Part shown: positions 36,001-48,340 of the stretch, in pieces
Layout: the number at the start of each line of letters is the position of its first letter
Numbering within the stretch: position 1 is the first letter of the stretch
NCBI GenBank assembly: GCA_028583605.1
Contig: CM053331.1
Location: forward strand, 7,074,508 to 7,138,507
DNA: 64,000 nucleotides
DNA from: Dastarcus helophoroides
Lineage: Eukaryota; Arthropoda; Insecta; Coleoptera; Bothrideridae
Reading direction: 5' to 3'
Made by a program: the position numbers and the translations under genes
The notes under the pieces: model-generated
Told to the model about the DNA's origin: nothing
Databases searched by the model: none
The model's input: only the letters and a program-made list of their open reading frames with translations

Positions 36001-36960
36001 AAAAATTTGTCGGTCAATTCGTCGAGAGTTTCTCTGAAGTTGTAATGAGTTTAAACAAGTTGAAGCATAATTTTCTAGATTAGTGAGTCCGACTCCTGTC
36101 TTGTGCAGAATACGTTTTAATAATTCGTAAGGGTATCTCAACCTCGCCATATCAAAACTTTCCCATTGGAATTTACGAATTTAGCGAACCTTCGCCGTCC
36201 TCCGAAGCTTAACTAATGACGTTCCATGCAAATTTATCTAATATCGGAATCCTACCTGTGCACATCTCGTCCCAATTTACGACCGATAAGCTAAAAGTCA
36301 GATTAAAGAACATTAAAGCGAAATGCATTTCATTAATTCCAATCGTGTATAGGGATCAATTTCTAAATCAATTTACATAAATTCCATTAACATCCGAAAG
36401 CACATCGAATTATAAAGCAGACTGCTGCTGCAAAATGAGGTCGAACGATGCGAAATAGCAACTCACGCCCCTGAAAAATACGGATACTTCAACGTGAATT
36501 TCATTGTTTGGTTTTAGTCGAATAACATTAAATTGGTAAGAATTATTTACTTTTACAGAGCTTTGTTTCTAAAGCTTTTGCATAATATAATATTGTATAA
36601 TCCCACATTTTGATCATCCGGGTAAATATAGAAGTTTTAATCATGTACTCTCTCGAACAATAAGCTTCGTTACTCCCACGAACAGGTGAAATTAATTTAT
36701 TTTCCTAAGACTCCAAGTAAATAAGTTGTTACACTTTTATTTCCCATGTCTCAAGCTAATTTATTTCGAATTGAGTGGAATTGTGTACAGCATCGGAATT
36801 AATTGGAAAATTAGCTTATATGAGTATACCTATAGAAGAGTCCACGCTACGATTTTATTCGAATATTAATCCTTAGATCGACTTCCATGATGTTAATTTC
36901 GCCTCAGTTTCCCAAATTTGTTAAATTTGGATGGCCTCTGTCTTCCAGGCTTTTATATTT
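36000..36960. other. Unique island, no gene identified
   Basis: About 1 kb of non-repetitive sequence of ordinary composition, without a long open frame or RNA gene. Probably host intron or intergenic sequence. Confidence 0.45.
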
Positions 36961-39900
36961 TTGTCAAAATTTTTCTTCTTAAAATTACGACCATTGCTTC
37001 AAAATTTGACTCGCTAGGATATCTTCCTGAAATTTAGACTCTAGCTTCAAATTTCGAAATTTGTTTAAATTTGGCTCATTGCGAATTTCGACTTTTCCCT
37101 CGCAATTGTAACAACTTTCGAAAATTCGACTTTTTTTTCTGCATTCCGTTTTTTCAATTTTCGACCGAAGTTCTAAGACACGATTTTTTTCTCAGAATTT
37201 GGGCGTTTCCGAAATTGCAGCTTTCTTCCCAAAATTATTGTTTTCTTAAAACTATTTTTTCTTAAAACACATATTTTTTTCCAAAATTTCGCATAATTCT
37301 GAAAAATTCTACTTTTTCTGGAAATTCGCTTTTTTGGGTTCGATTTTTTGCTTGGAAATCTCAAAGGCTTCATTCTTAAAATTGGTGTTTTTTCAAAATG
37401 TCGACATTTATCGTAAAGCTATTTTTTCGTTTTCTCGAAATTTTAACCGTTTTCTCAAAATTTCGACCCTTTTCTCAAAATGTTGCTTCTTTATTCGTTT
37501 TTTTCTCGAAATATAGACTTTTTTTCAAAATTAGTCATTTTTTTAAATTTTCGTTCGTTTATAAAACTTCGATCTGTTTCTAGAAATTTCGATACTATTT
37601 CCATCTAAAACTTCTGCGTTTTTCGAAAAATTCCCATTTTTTTCAAAATTCTTTGCTTTTTTCTGAAAGCTTTTCTTTTTAAAAATTTCGACACGGTTGA
37701 ATTTCAGACTCGTCGTTTCCTCAAAATTTCAACCTCTATCGTAAAATTGCACCATTTATTTTTCTCCAAATTTCCATCTTTTTCTTAAAATTTGTCTTTT
37801 TCTCTTCTTGAAATTAAGGCCATTGCTTCAAAATTCGACTTTTTTTCAAAATTCGACTCACTGGGATGTCTTCCTCAAATATAGACTTTGGTATCAAAAT
37901 TCGACTTTTTCAAATTTGACTCATTGGGAATTTCGACTTTTTTCTCGAAATTGTAACAACTCTCTCCAAATTTTGTCTGTTTTTTCAAAATTCAGTGTTT
38001 TCAATTTTCAACTGAAGTTTTAAAGCTCGATTTTTTTTTTCAAAATTTGGGCCATTCCGAAGTTGCAGCCTTTTTCTCCAAATTACGTCTACTTTTTCTT
38101 AAAACACATATTTTTTTCCAGAATTTCCCATAATTCTGAAAAATTCTGCTTTTCCTAGAAATTTCGACTTATTGGGTTTCATTTTTTGCTTGGAAGTCTT
38201 CAAAGGCTTCATTCTTAAAATTCGTCTTTTTTTCAAAATTTCGACATTTATCGCAAATCTCTCCTCCCATTTTGTTGAAATTTCGACCCTTTTCTCAAAA
38301 TTTTACTTCTTTTTTCGTTTTTTTTTCTCGAAATATCGATTTTTTTTCCAAAATTAATCATTTTTTTAAATCTTTGTTCGTTTATAAAACTTCGATCTGT
38401 TTCTAGAAATTTCGATACTATTTTTATCTAAAACTTCGGCTTTTACAAAAAATTCCCACTTTTCTCAAAATTCGACTTTTTTTTTCAAAATTTAATTTTT
38501 TCAATTTTCAGCTGAAGTTTTAAAGCTCGATTTTTTTTCTCAAAATTTGGGCCATTCCGAAGTTGCAGCCTTTTTCTCCAAATTACATCTACTTTTTCTT
38601 AAAACACAGAATTTCCCATAATTCTGAAAAATTCCGCTTTTCCTGGAAATTTCGACTTATTTGGATTCGATTTTTTGCTTGGAAGTCTACAAAGGCTTTA
38701 TTCTTAAAATTCGTCTTTTTTTCAAAATTTCGACATTTATCGCAAATCTCTCCTCCCATTTTGTTGAAATTTCGACCCTTTTCTCAAAATTTTACTTCTT
38801 TTTTCGTTTTTTTTTCTCGAAATATCGATTTTTTTTTCCAAAATTAATCATTTTTTTAAATCTTTGTTCGTTTATAAAACTTCGATCTGTTTCTAGAAAT
38901 TTCGATACTATTTTTATCTAAAACTTCGGCTTTTACAAAAAATTCCCACTTTTCTCAAAATTCGACTTTTTTTTTCAAAATTTAATTTTTTCAATTTTCA
39001 GCTGAAGTTTTAAAGCTCGATTTTTTTCTCAAAATTTGGGCAATTTCGAAGTTGCAGTCTTTTTCTCCAGATTACGTCTACTTTTTCTTAAAACTCGCAT
39101 TGTTTGCCAAAATTTCCCATAATTCTGAAAAATTCTGCTTTTCCTGGGATCGACTTTTTTGGGTTCGATTTTTTGCTTGCTTTATTCTTAAAATTCGTCT
39201 TGTTTCAAAATTTCGACATTCATCGTAAATCTCTCCTCCCATTTTCTAGAAATTTCGACCCTTTTCTTAAAATTTTACTTCTTTATTCGTTTATTTTCTT
39301 GAAATATTGACTTTTTTCCAACATTAGTCATTTTTTTAAATCTTCGTTGGTTTAAAAAACTTCGATCTGTTTCTAGAAGTTTCGATACTATTTTTATCTA
39401 AAACTTCTGCGTTTTTCGAAAAAATCCCACTTTTCTCAAAATTCTCAAAATTCGTCTTTTCTTTTTAAAATTCAGTTTTTTCAATTTTCAACTGAAGTTT
39501 TAAAGCTTGATTTTTTTTCTCAAAATTTGGGCAATTCCGAAGTTGCAGGCTTTTTCTCCAAATTACGTCTACTTTTTCTTAAAACACATATTGTTTTCCA
39601 AAATTTCCCATAATTCTGAAAAATTCTGCTTTTCCTGAAAATTTCGACTTTTTTGGGTTCGGTTTTTTGCTTGAAAATCTTCAAAGGCTTCATTTTTAAA
39701 ATTGGTCTTTTTTCAAAATTTCGACATTTATCGTAAATCTCTCCTCACATTTTCTAGAAATTTCGACCCTTTTCTCAAAATTTTACTTGTTTATTCGTTT
39801 TTTTTTTCTTCGAAATATCGACTTTTTCCAACATAAGTCATTTTTTTAAATCTTCGTTCGTTCATAAAACTTCGAACTGTTTCTAGAAATTTCGATACTA

Positions 39901-41800
39901 GTTTTATTTAAAAATTCTGCATTTTTCGTAAAATTCGCACTATTCTCAAAATTCTCAAAATTCGACTTTTTTTTTAAATTCAGTTTTTTCAATTTTCAAC
40001 TGAAGTTTTAAAGCTCGATTTTTTTTCTCAAAATTTGGGCAATTCCGAGGTTGCAGCCTTTTTCTCCAAATTACGTCTACTTTTTCTTAAAACATATTGT
40101 TTTCCAAATTTTCCCATGAAAAATTCTGCTTTTCCTGGAAATTTCGATTTTTTTGGGTTCGATTTTTTGCTTGGAAACCTTTAAAGGCTTTATTCTTAAG
40201 ATTCCTCTTTTTGCAAAATTTCGACATTTATCGTAAACCTCTCCTCTCATTTTCTTGAAATTTCGACTCTTTTCGCAAAATTTTACTTCTTTATTCGTAT
40301 TTTTTCTCGAAATATCGACTTTTTTCCCAAAATTTGTCATTTTTTAAAATTTTCGTTCGTTTAAAAAACATCGATCTGTTTCTAGAAATTTCGATATTAT
40401 TTTTATCTAAAAGTTTTGCGTTTTTCGACAAATTCCCACCTTTTATCTGACTTTTTTGAAAATTTTGACCTTTTAATTTGACTATTTGGAAATTTCGACC
40501 CAAAATTCACTTCTTTTTTTCTCACCATTTTAACTTCGACCCCTATCGACGTGAAAAAAGGAGGAATTGTTTCTCGAAATATTGAGTTTAATTTAAGTTT
40601 TCGTATTTTTCTCGAAACTACAATTTTTTTCCAAAACTTCGTCCTTTTCAAATTTCAATTTCAGTTACAAAATCTGTCTCTTTTTTCAAACTGTAATTCT
40701 CCACGAACTTAGGACCATTTCCTGGAATTGTCGACTTCTTTTTTAGATTTGATTATGTTTCAATTTCATCCTTTTTTTTTAAACTTGCTTTTTTTTAAAT
40801 GTAGGAAACTTGAGGCTTTATTTCAAAATCCAAAGTTTTTATCAAAGTTTCGAGTTTTTTTTTCAAAGTACGACCTTTTCTGTTTTTGGTTCGATTTTTT
40901 GGAAATCTCGGAATGCTTTATTCTTAAAATTCGTGGTTTTTTCAAAATGTCGACCTTTATCGCAGATCTTTCCTTTTGTTTTCTCGACACTTCGACCCTT
41001 TTCTCAAAAAACTACTTCTGTATTGGTTTTTCTTTTCTCGAAATATCGACTTTTTTTCCGAAACTAGTCAGTTTTTTAAATCTTCATTCGTTTATAAAAC
41101 TTCGAACTGTTTCTAGAAATTTCGATACTATTTTTATTTAAAACTTCTGCGTTTTTCGAAAAATTCCCTCTTTTCTCAAAATTCGACTTTTTTTTCAAAA
41201 TTCAGTGTTTTCAATTTTTAACTGAAGTTTTAAAGCTCAAATTGTTTTCTCAAAATTTGGGCAATTCCGAAGTTGCAGCCTTTTTTCCACTATTTCTTAA
41301 AACACATATTGTTTTCCAAAATTTTCCATAGTTTTGAAAAATTCCGCTTTTCCTGAAAATTTCGATTTTTTTGTGTTCAATTTTTTGCTTGGAAATCTTC
41401 AAAGGCTTCATTCAAATTCGCCTTTTTAAATCCCTCCTTCCGTTTTCTTGAAATTTCTACCCTTTTCTCAAAATTTTATTTCTTTATTCGTTTTTTTTCT
41501 CTCGAAATATCGACTTTTTTTCCAAAATTAGTCATTTTTTAAAATTTTTGTTCATTTAAAAATCTTAGATCTGTTTCTAGAAATTTCGATACTATTTTTA
41601 TGTAAAACTTCTGCATTTTTCGAAAAATACCCACTTTTCTTCTGCGTTTTTTGAAAATTTAGACTTTTTAATTTGTCTACTTGGAAATTTCGACCAAAAA
41701 TTCGTCCTTTTGAAATATTAATCCTAATTCTAAAATTCGATTTTCTTGCAAAATTCGACCGTCACTAACAATTTTCACGTTTCCCAATCTTTTCAAAATT
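36960..41800. repeat. Higher-order repeat, unit ~490-510 bp
   Basis: The landmark agttgcag recurs at 38061, 38561, 39050, 39541, 40050 and 41271, with a diverged one near 37213. Between landmarks the order is constant: ccaaattacgtcta, ttcccataattctgaaaaat, gggttcgattttttgcttg, aaggctt, tttcgacatttatcgtaaat, ctgtttctagaaatttcgat, ttcaactgaagttttaaagc. The 40050-41271 interval holds a more diverged unit. T-rich on the plus strand; the open frames are translations of the repeat. Confidence 0.88.
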
Positions 41801-43160
41801 TATATTTTAACTTCGTTTGCTTATGCAAAGAACCTATATCTTCCCGTCATTTTACTTGATGAAACCATCATTGCAGTAGCTAGCAGGGAGCAAAACTCAT
41901 TGTGCACCCTAGGAAAATTTACATTTATTTTCATTCATATCATTTTAAAAAAAAATCAAAGCCACTCCTCGTAAAACTATTTTATCATCCCCAAAAACTT
42001 CCGTTATCAAATAATGAGAAAATATCTAACTTTGTATAAATTTAAAATTGAAAAAGGGTTGATCTCTAATCGGATTAACGAACTGGAAACTGCGGTTGCA
42101 GATCAACTGGTCGCTGGAATCACCCCCTCCTCCTTAGGAAAAGACATCAGATACGCAAATGAGCATGATTGAGTTTAACGAGATACACGAATTCATAAAA
42201 CATAATCTCAAATAGTGGCAATTCCCATGAAAAGAGATTTTATATTCAGAAAAAATTAGGTTCTAATAGTTGTTTAACTAAAAATAATAACAACAAAAAG
42301 CATGTCTTCAATTGTTACGTCTGCTTTGAATTCAAATCACGAAATATTTGACATTTCTGGTGCCTAATGCCGAAGACTCGAATCCCAAGCATCCAACATT
42401 ATTCAGGAAACAGTTGCTACAAACTATCAACCTTGACACTGAATAAAAACTCAGCATGTCGTAAATTGACTGAACCCAGGCCCCTCGGCTATATATCAGG
42501 CTATAATTCACCTTGTTGGTATTCACATTGCAAATTCGAAGGAGTTGCTACGAACTTTAATAGTCGGGAAGGAAACGAGACAGCGGCTTTGATCTTCCTT
42601 TTCACAATAAACACGCTAAAGCGTGTCGGCTTCGGAAAACTAATTTTCCTTTGCTCTTAAAATAATATGCCCCCACTGGCGCATTTCAATGGCACATTAA
42701 TGAGGAATATAATTGGGAAGAATTAAAATGAAAAATGTGCACCAGATCTCCTGAATTGAATCCTATTTTCAACGTAGTTATTGTTGGTTAAACATGGCTA
42801 GATGCATCCTCCAGTAACATCACAAAGTGCTGTGATATTGCTTTAGAGATGCTTCGTATGTTCAAACTACAATAGAATCTAGATGTTAACTCTATGCATC
42901 TTTTGAACCTGAAAGCAAACGAGAAAGGTATATTTTGTTATCAAATAAATATTGTATTCGAATTCATCTTTGACCTTCTTGTCATTTGGTTTTAATGTTC
43001 TCGTTTTCTGCACTTGAAAGGATTCTTGGAAGGCGAATATAAAATGAGATTAAATTTAGGTTGCGTTTATCAGGCGAGATGGGTAATTAGAAGAAAAAGA
43101 CCCTCTCGTTCTTATTACTTCATTTTATTTTAAAAGATTCGTCCTGGAGAAATGTATAAT
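41800..43160. other. Unique island, no gene identified
   Basis: Non-repetitive sequence. The 97-residue open frame at 42367-42660 has no recognisable domain. The mariner at 43162 is inserted at its right edge. Confidence 0.4.
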
Positions 43161-43161
43161 A

Positions 43162-43889
43162 TGAGGGTAACCGGAATTTCTATCATGTCGCCATAAGAGC
43201 GTCGGGAGGGTGCGTATACTTTTAGACATTTTAAGTGGGGATATCACGTGAGTTCCCGAGTCAAGCAAATTCCGTTCTCGCCGTTCGTTAGTTCTAAATA
43301 CAATGAGTGAGCAAGAGGTTCATCCGCACGTTGCGCACCGCATTATTATTAAATTTTTTGCCGTTGAAGGAGTAACACCTGTAGAAATTCTTCGTAGACT
43401 AGAAACACAGTTTGGGGATACTTGTTGGAAGAAAACTCTAGTGTATGAATGGCACAAAAAATTTTCGGAAGGACGCAATCAAGTTGAAAATGAACCCCAT
43501 GACCTTCGTCCTCGGACCAGTGTGACGATGTACAACATTAACGCTGTTCAGCGCCTTTTGGAAGGTGATCGCCCTTTAACTGTTGGTGAAATTGCAGCTC
43601 AGATAGGGATAAGCTTTGGGAGTGCTCAATCCTTACAGATGAGCTGGAGTTTCGAAAAATGTTTGCCGGGTGGGTACCTCGTATATTGACTGAAGAACAG
43701 AAACAACAACTTCTGGAGATTTCTCAGTGCCATCTTGGACGTTTTCAACGTAAAGATGATGGTTTTTGCAACGTATCGCTACGTGTAATGAGACTTGGGT
43801 CCACCTGAATCTAAACAAGCAAGCATGGAGAGGAGAAGAAAGGGAGAAAGTGCACTCGTTAAGGCAAAAACTCGCCTTTCAACTGGAGT
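43162..43889 (+). mobile_element. Mariner-like DNA transposon, 3' truncated
   Basis: It begins tgagggtaaccgg after TA (43160-43161) and has the same leader as the element at 2138 but without the hAT insertion. The transposase starts at 43303. The element stops at about 43889 inside the transposase and passes into A-rich satellite, so the right terminal repeat is absent. Confidence 0.85.
43303..43889 (+). pseudogene. Mariner transposase, N-terminal part, broken
   Basis: The first 128 codons are open: MSEQEVHPHVAHRI, then a paired helix-turn-helix DNA-binding region (FFAVEGVTPVEILRRL ... TVGEIAAQIGISFGSAQS), which in mariner binds the terminal repeats. At about 43629 a 4-bp deletion relative to the copy at 3262 shifts the frame. 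Downstream, out of frame, the catalytic block reads CNETWVH at 43784, so the first catalytic Asp codon (GAT) is AAT (Asn), and the next few codons (YTPK region) are partly deleted. The remaining catalytic domain is missing. It is inactive. Confidence 0.88.
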
Positions 43890-44362
43890 CGAAAATTAAA
43901 AAAACTACATTTTTAAAATAAAGTCATCGAGAGAGTTGCTACAATTTCGAAATTCCCAATAAGTCAAATTTTAAAAATGTCAAATTTTAATGCCAAAGTC
44001 TAAATTTGGGGAAGACATCCCAGTGAGTCGAATTTAAAAAAAAAGTCGAATTTTGAAGCAATGGTCGTAACTTCAAGAAGAGAAAAAGACAAAGCATGGA
44101 GAGGAGAAGAAAGGGAGAAAGTGCACTCGTTAAGGCAAAAACTCGCCTTTCAACTGGAGTCGAAAATTAAAAAAAACTACATTTTTAAAATAAAGTCATC
44201 GAGAGAGTTGCTACAATTTCGAAATTCCCAATAAGTCAAATTTTAAAAAAGTCAAATTTTGATGCCAAAGTCTAAATTTGAGGAAGACATCCCAGTGAGT
44301 CGAATTTTGAAAAAAGTCGAATTTTGAAGCAATGGTCGTAACTTCAAGAAGAGAAAAAGACA
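43821..44362. repeat. Tandem duplication joining mariner 3' end and satellite (271-bp unit)
   Basis: Unit 1 (43821-44091) and unit 2 (44092-44362) both start aagcatggagaggagaagaa (mariner), pass through cgcctttcaactggagtcg into satellite, and end gaagagaaaaagacaa. They differ at only a few positions. The duplication therefore happened after the mariner was truncated, and recently. Confidence 0.9.
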
Positions 44363-46003
44363 AATTTTAAGAAAAAGATGGAAATTTGGAGAAAAATAAA
44401 TGGTGCAATTTTACGATAGAGATTGAAATTTTGAGGAAACAACGAGCTTGAAATTCAACCATGTTGAAATTTTGAAAAAGAAAATATATAATCAGATTTG
44501 AAATTTTTTAAATGAAAGGGGTCATGAAAAATTATCTAACAATACATTTTTCAAAATTTCGATTTTTTTGAGAAAATTTGAGGTTCCGAAGAAATATCAA
44601 GAAAAAAGCCGAATATTCAAGCTCTAAGTCAACAGTTTGTGATTAAAATGGGAATATTGAAAATTTTGTTTCTATATTTTGATATTTTCTTTAAATTTTA
44701 AACTAATTCCGAGTTTAACTCATAAAATTTTGAGTTTTTATTTAAAATTTAATAAAAAGATTGAAATTTTGCATGTAAGCGCAAAACTTCAAAAAAAAAG
44801 AATTTTAAATCATTTTCAAAATTTGTACTTAATTTTCTAGATTTGAAATTTTGCCCCTTTCAAAAGTTTTTCAGCAAAAAGTCGAATATATTCGTAGTTT
44901 TATTAAAATTTTATTTTTATTTGACGCCTAAACTATTAAGCTTTGTTTTATAAATTTCGAATTTTTCGCAAAATCTCGACTTGTCTCTAGAAACTTCATG
45001 CTGGAATTTGAGTCCCATTTTAACAAATTTTAAGTCTTTTGCAAAAAAATAAACTTTTCTTCACAAAACACAATGTTAAAGCTTAAAATGTTTTAACTAA
45101 AATTCATGACAAATTTTAAGTCTTAAAGTCATTTCGATAAAATTTTGAAAGAAGTCTAGTTTTAATGATTTTTTTTTTGAAGATTTAGGATTAGGTCGAA
45201 ATTTTGGAAAAAGCTCGAGATTATAAAAACATTTATTCTACATAGGTGTTTTTTTTGCAAAATTTGCAAAATTCTGCGTTAAAATTAAAACTTAATATTT
45301 TTTTTCCTGAAATTTTGACTCACAACTCGAAATGTAAACTTTTTTTTTGGAAGCTTTGATTTCGTTTTTTACAATTTATTGAAGCTGGTATTATTATAAC
45401 AAAACATTTTATATTATTTCATGTATTTTTAGTTCAAACGCAAAATTTCGACGAAGAAGAAGGTACAATTCCACAAAAAAAATTTCTTTTAATTTTTAAG
45501 ATTTATCTTGAAGTATTGGAGTTTTTTCAGGAATTTCTACTCCAAATTGAAGATTTTCTCTGTTTCTAGAGATTTAAGCTTCAAGTGAAAACTCGGATTT
45601 AAAAGTAAGAACTTCGAAAAAAATAGAATTTTTATTTTAAAAAAGAATTTTTCAAATTAAAATCAAATATATGAACATAAACTATAAGTTATAAATATCT
45701 TTACTATATAAACTATAATCCGCTTAAAAATGTTGGGTTTCTTCGCAAAATTCTGAGGTTAAACTTAAAATTTTTAATCTCTTCTCCAAAATTTTCACTT
45801 AAAACTTGAAATGTTGACCTTTTTCTAAAAATTTAAGGCTTTCTTTTTCAAAATTTCTGGATCTTTCAAAATATGCCATTATTTTTAAAATTTCGTTGAA
45901 TTTAAGAATATATATTTTTTATTTCTAGTTTTTTTGTAAGTTTCGAATATTTTCTGAAACCTCTTACTTTAAACACATAAATTAAATTTACTTCTTTCTA
46001 AAA
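44363..46003. repeat. Degenerate A-rich satellite, inverted relative to 37.7-38.0 kb
   Basis: 43900-44490 is the reverse complement of about 37680-37985: for example ccaaagtctaaattt against aaatatagactttgg, and gtgcaattttacgatagag against ctctatcgtaaaattgcac (with one base difference). The remainder is low-complexity A+T-rich sequence without genes. Confidence 0.7.
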
Positions 46004-46113
46004 TTTCAGTATCTCTTTGAAGATGATAGCTTGGCTATCAAAACGCGTTAGAACAGCCTCTGTTGTGTTTTTTCATCTTTCTTGATTCAGGGGATAAGAT
46101 TTGTATTTCAATT
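46004..46113 (+). mobile_element. Foldback family A, right half
   Basis: Contains ttgaagatgatagcttggct, then atcaaaacgcgttaga, and the distal arm to atttcaattttt. The GAAA of the hammerhead-like core is changed to CAAAAC, so this copy is degenerate. Confidence 0.65.
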
Positions 46114-46239
46114 TTTAAAATTTCAACACAAAACCAAATAGGTATGGAGTTAAATTCCGATTCGTTTTACAAATGACAAGTTGTTTTTGAAAAATCCGAA
46201 TTTGTACTTTAGAAATTTGAAGTATAGGTTAAGCCAAAG

Positions 46240-46332
46240 TTTCGAACTACTTTGAAACTGAAACTGCAACGCAGCCTCTTTCTTGGTCGAAACTGGCCGA
46301 AACTGAAACCGAAGCTTCTGTTGGTCTCTAAT
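46240..46332. mobile_element. Short repeat fragment with tandem GAAACTGAAAC words
   Basis: Dense GAAACTG/CGAAACTGG words ending aagcttctgttggtctctaa. It resembles ends of small DNA transposons, but no inverted partner or target duplication is visible. Confidence 0.3.
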
Positions 46333-46559
46333 AATAAAGTTTTAAGTAAAGTTTTCAGGAAAAATCCAAATTTTGCAAAAGGTGTAAATTTATATAGTCA
46401 AAATTTTGAGAAAACGTCAACATTTTGAAAGCGGTTTAGAAATATTCAAAATAAGCAAAACGTTGAGAAAGAGACACTTTGAAAAACGTGGAAATTTTGA
46501 AAAAAACTTGAATAAGAGGAAATTGTTAATTGTCAAAATTTCAAAACTAGTTTAAATTT

Positions 46560-47660
46560 TTAATAATAAAAAACGATGCTATGCATAATAACGCCAATCA
46601 ATTAGATCTACCGGTTCAAAGTAAAATGGTGTGGCTTTGACATAAATGTGCATATACCGCATTGTAATTTAAATTGATGCACAATTAAGCGTCGTACACA
46701 AACGAAAGCAAATAATCTGGGGAAATAATTGAAGTGATCTCTGTTGCACACGGTATTCATTCGCTGTCGAAATTGGTTTAATTAACGGAACTGAAAATGA
46801 CGCATTGTTTATCTTGCCGCAATTAGTAGAGAGAATAAAAAGAAATGATGAAAATTAATTTTTTTAGAATAATTCATAACGAAACACGCATAATTCTGGT
46901 AATTTAGAAACATCATCTAATTGACCAAGGAAAGAATAACACGCCTCCCAAATGCGTGTCGTTTCACAATGGTATTCTGTATTCAAAACTTCTAGCAACT
47001 CCACCGACATCACACCCTTAGCTTTTTTATGATATTTTAACAAGCGAATAAATATAGAAGGAATTCTAGTGAAAATTTGCCAACTAAAACTGGATGAATT
47101 TTCTTACATCTTTAAAGTTTTATCGACGTTTTTCGGAAGTCTCGATCGATGTCGAATTTCAAAGAGGTAAAACTTCGAAGGCGTATGAAATTACGAGAAA
47201 ACGTAAGCCTCCTAAGCTCCAGTAACGATGCCATGGCAGCATAATTCGCTTAGTGCAGAACTCTATGTGTAATTAAGCTGAAAAGTTGCTTATCAAAATA
47301 AGACGCAAACATATATTAGCTAAAAGCATTTTCAGTGTATAGTAGGATAAATTAATGCTTTAAAACACTGTTATATTCCATTCAGATCAAAGAATGTTCT
47401 TTCAGGAGAGATCGAGCGGATTGAAGAAATTGGTGGATGCGCCGGAATCTTAATAAATTTGCATCGTTTTTATTTTTAGTGGCAGTCTTCCGCGATAATT
47501 ATATTTAATAGCAACATGAAACTTAAAATGTTACTTAAACGAGATATAGGATCACTGAAAAATATGTGTCCCAATAATAGTGCGCGTCTTAATATTTTCT
47601 CTGAAGAAAATATGACAAAAGTAGATGTTGTCAGGATTCTCTTTGCAGGATATTTAACAA
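46560..47660. other. Unique island, no gene identified
   Basis: Non-repetitive sequence of ordinary composition. No gene or RNA recognised. Probably host backbone. Confidence 0.4.
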
Positions 47661-47664
47661 TCGC

Positions 47665-47669
47665 CTACT

Positions 47670-47708
<39 letters not shown>

Positions 47709-47712
47709 CTTA
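47665..47712. repeat. (TTTA)n microsatellite, tail of the minus-strand LINE
   Basis: About ten copies of ttta on the plus strand. Read on the minus strand it is a (TAAA)n tract directly after the LINE 3' UTR, as expected for a retroposon tail. Confidence 0.85.
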
Positions 47713-47995
47713 GTTAAATTTAATGTGCCTTTACTGTTAATGGCAATTGGAACATATTCAGATAGTATACAAAAATTGACATTGATAACGAAGGCTTCCA
47801 CGGCCAGTCAGTACAGGATATACTTCTTCTGGGATTGTACCGTGTCAAAGAACTACTAAAAGTGTTCGACATTTCGTCCACGACCGTAGGGGCTTCTTCA
47901 GGAACAAAGAAAAGAAACAATAAATAAAAAGAGAAATATAAGGGAATATGCAAAAATGAAAGAATGAAAAAGGCCAATTTCAAAACAATCAGAGC

Positions 47996-48132
47996 ACGGT
48001 AACTTAGTATGTCCGCCATACGAGAGGCGAAACTCTTCTGAATTGAAAATTGGTACAAAGGATAAGAAAGTTTAGACAGAAAAGCACGGTAACTCAGTAT
48101 GTCCACCATACCAGAGACGAAACTCTTCTGAC
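47996..48132 (-). repeat. Duplicated 3' UTR motif of the LINE
   Basis: Two units about 91 bp apart. Read on the minus strand each contains GAGTTTCG(C/T)CTCT, GTATGG(C/T)GGACATACT and AGTTACCGTGCT. GTATG/CATAC can form a hairpin. A related sequence occurs once at 60697-60740 on the plus strand (gagtttcgcctctag ... gagttaccgtgcc). Confidence 0.75.
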
Positions 48133-48138
48133 ATTGGT

Positions 48139-48338
48139 TTAAATACGCTTGTACATTTTAATATAGTTTAGGAATCCTATTATATTATTATAATTACTGA
48201 AGGTGAGATGTTCTTTGAGGTCACCGGTTAGATTGAAGCATTGTCGAGCCTCAGCATGTTGTGGACATTCGGCCAGGATGTGTCCTACTGTAAGGCCACA
48301 GTTTAAATAATCACAATAAGGAGGATTACCAGAATTTC
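48139..48338 (-). pseudogene. LINE ORF2 C-terminal fragment (post-RNase H zinc-knuckle-like tail)
   Basis: The minus-strand frame is open for about 66 codons and ends at TAA. It reads NPPYCDYLNCGLTVGHILAE and CPQHAEARQCF, then ends GFLNYIKMYKRI. The C-x2-(C/L)...H-x4-C pattern with T(V)xHIL(A)ECP is characteristic of the C-terminal tail after RNase H in I/R1-group LINEs; the second Cys appears to be Leu here. The upstream RT and RNase H are absent by 5' truncation. The family identity comes from the motif only. Confidence 0.7.
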
Positions 48339-48340
48339 TT

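Larger units (their letters stand above)
47665..48340 (-). mobile_element. 5'-truncated I/R1-like LINE, 3' end
   Basis: On the minus strand it starts inside the C-terminal coding region (48338), has a stop at 48139-48141, a ~420-bp 3' UTR and a (TAAA)n tail. The UTR contains two copies of a conserved motif (47996-48132). It is a typical dead-on-arrival LINE copy. Confidence 0.75.

Noticed and set aside
42367..42660. 97-codon open frame in a unique island
   Set aside because: No recognisable domain or signal.
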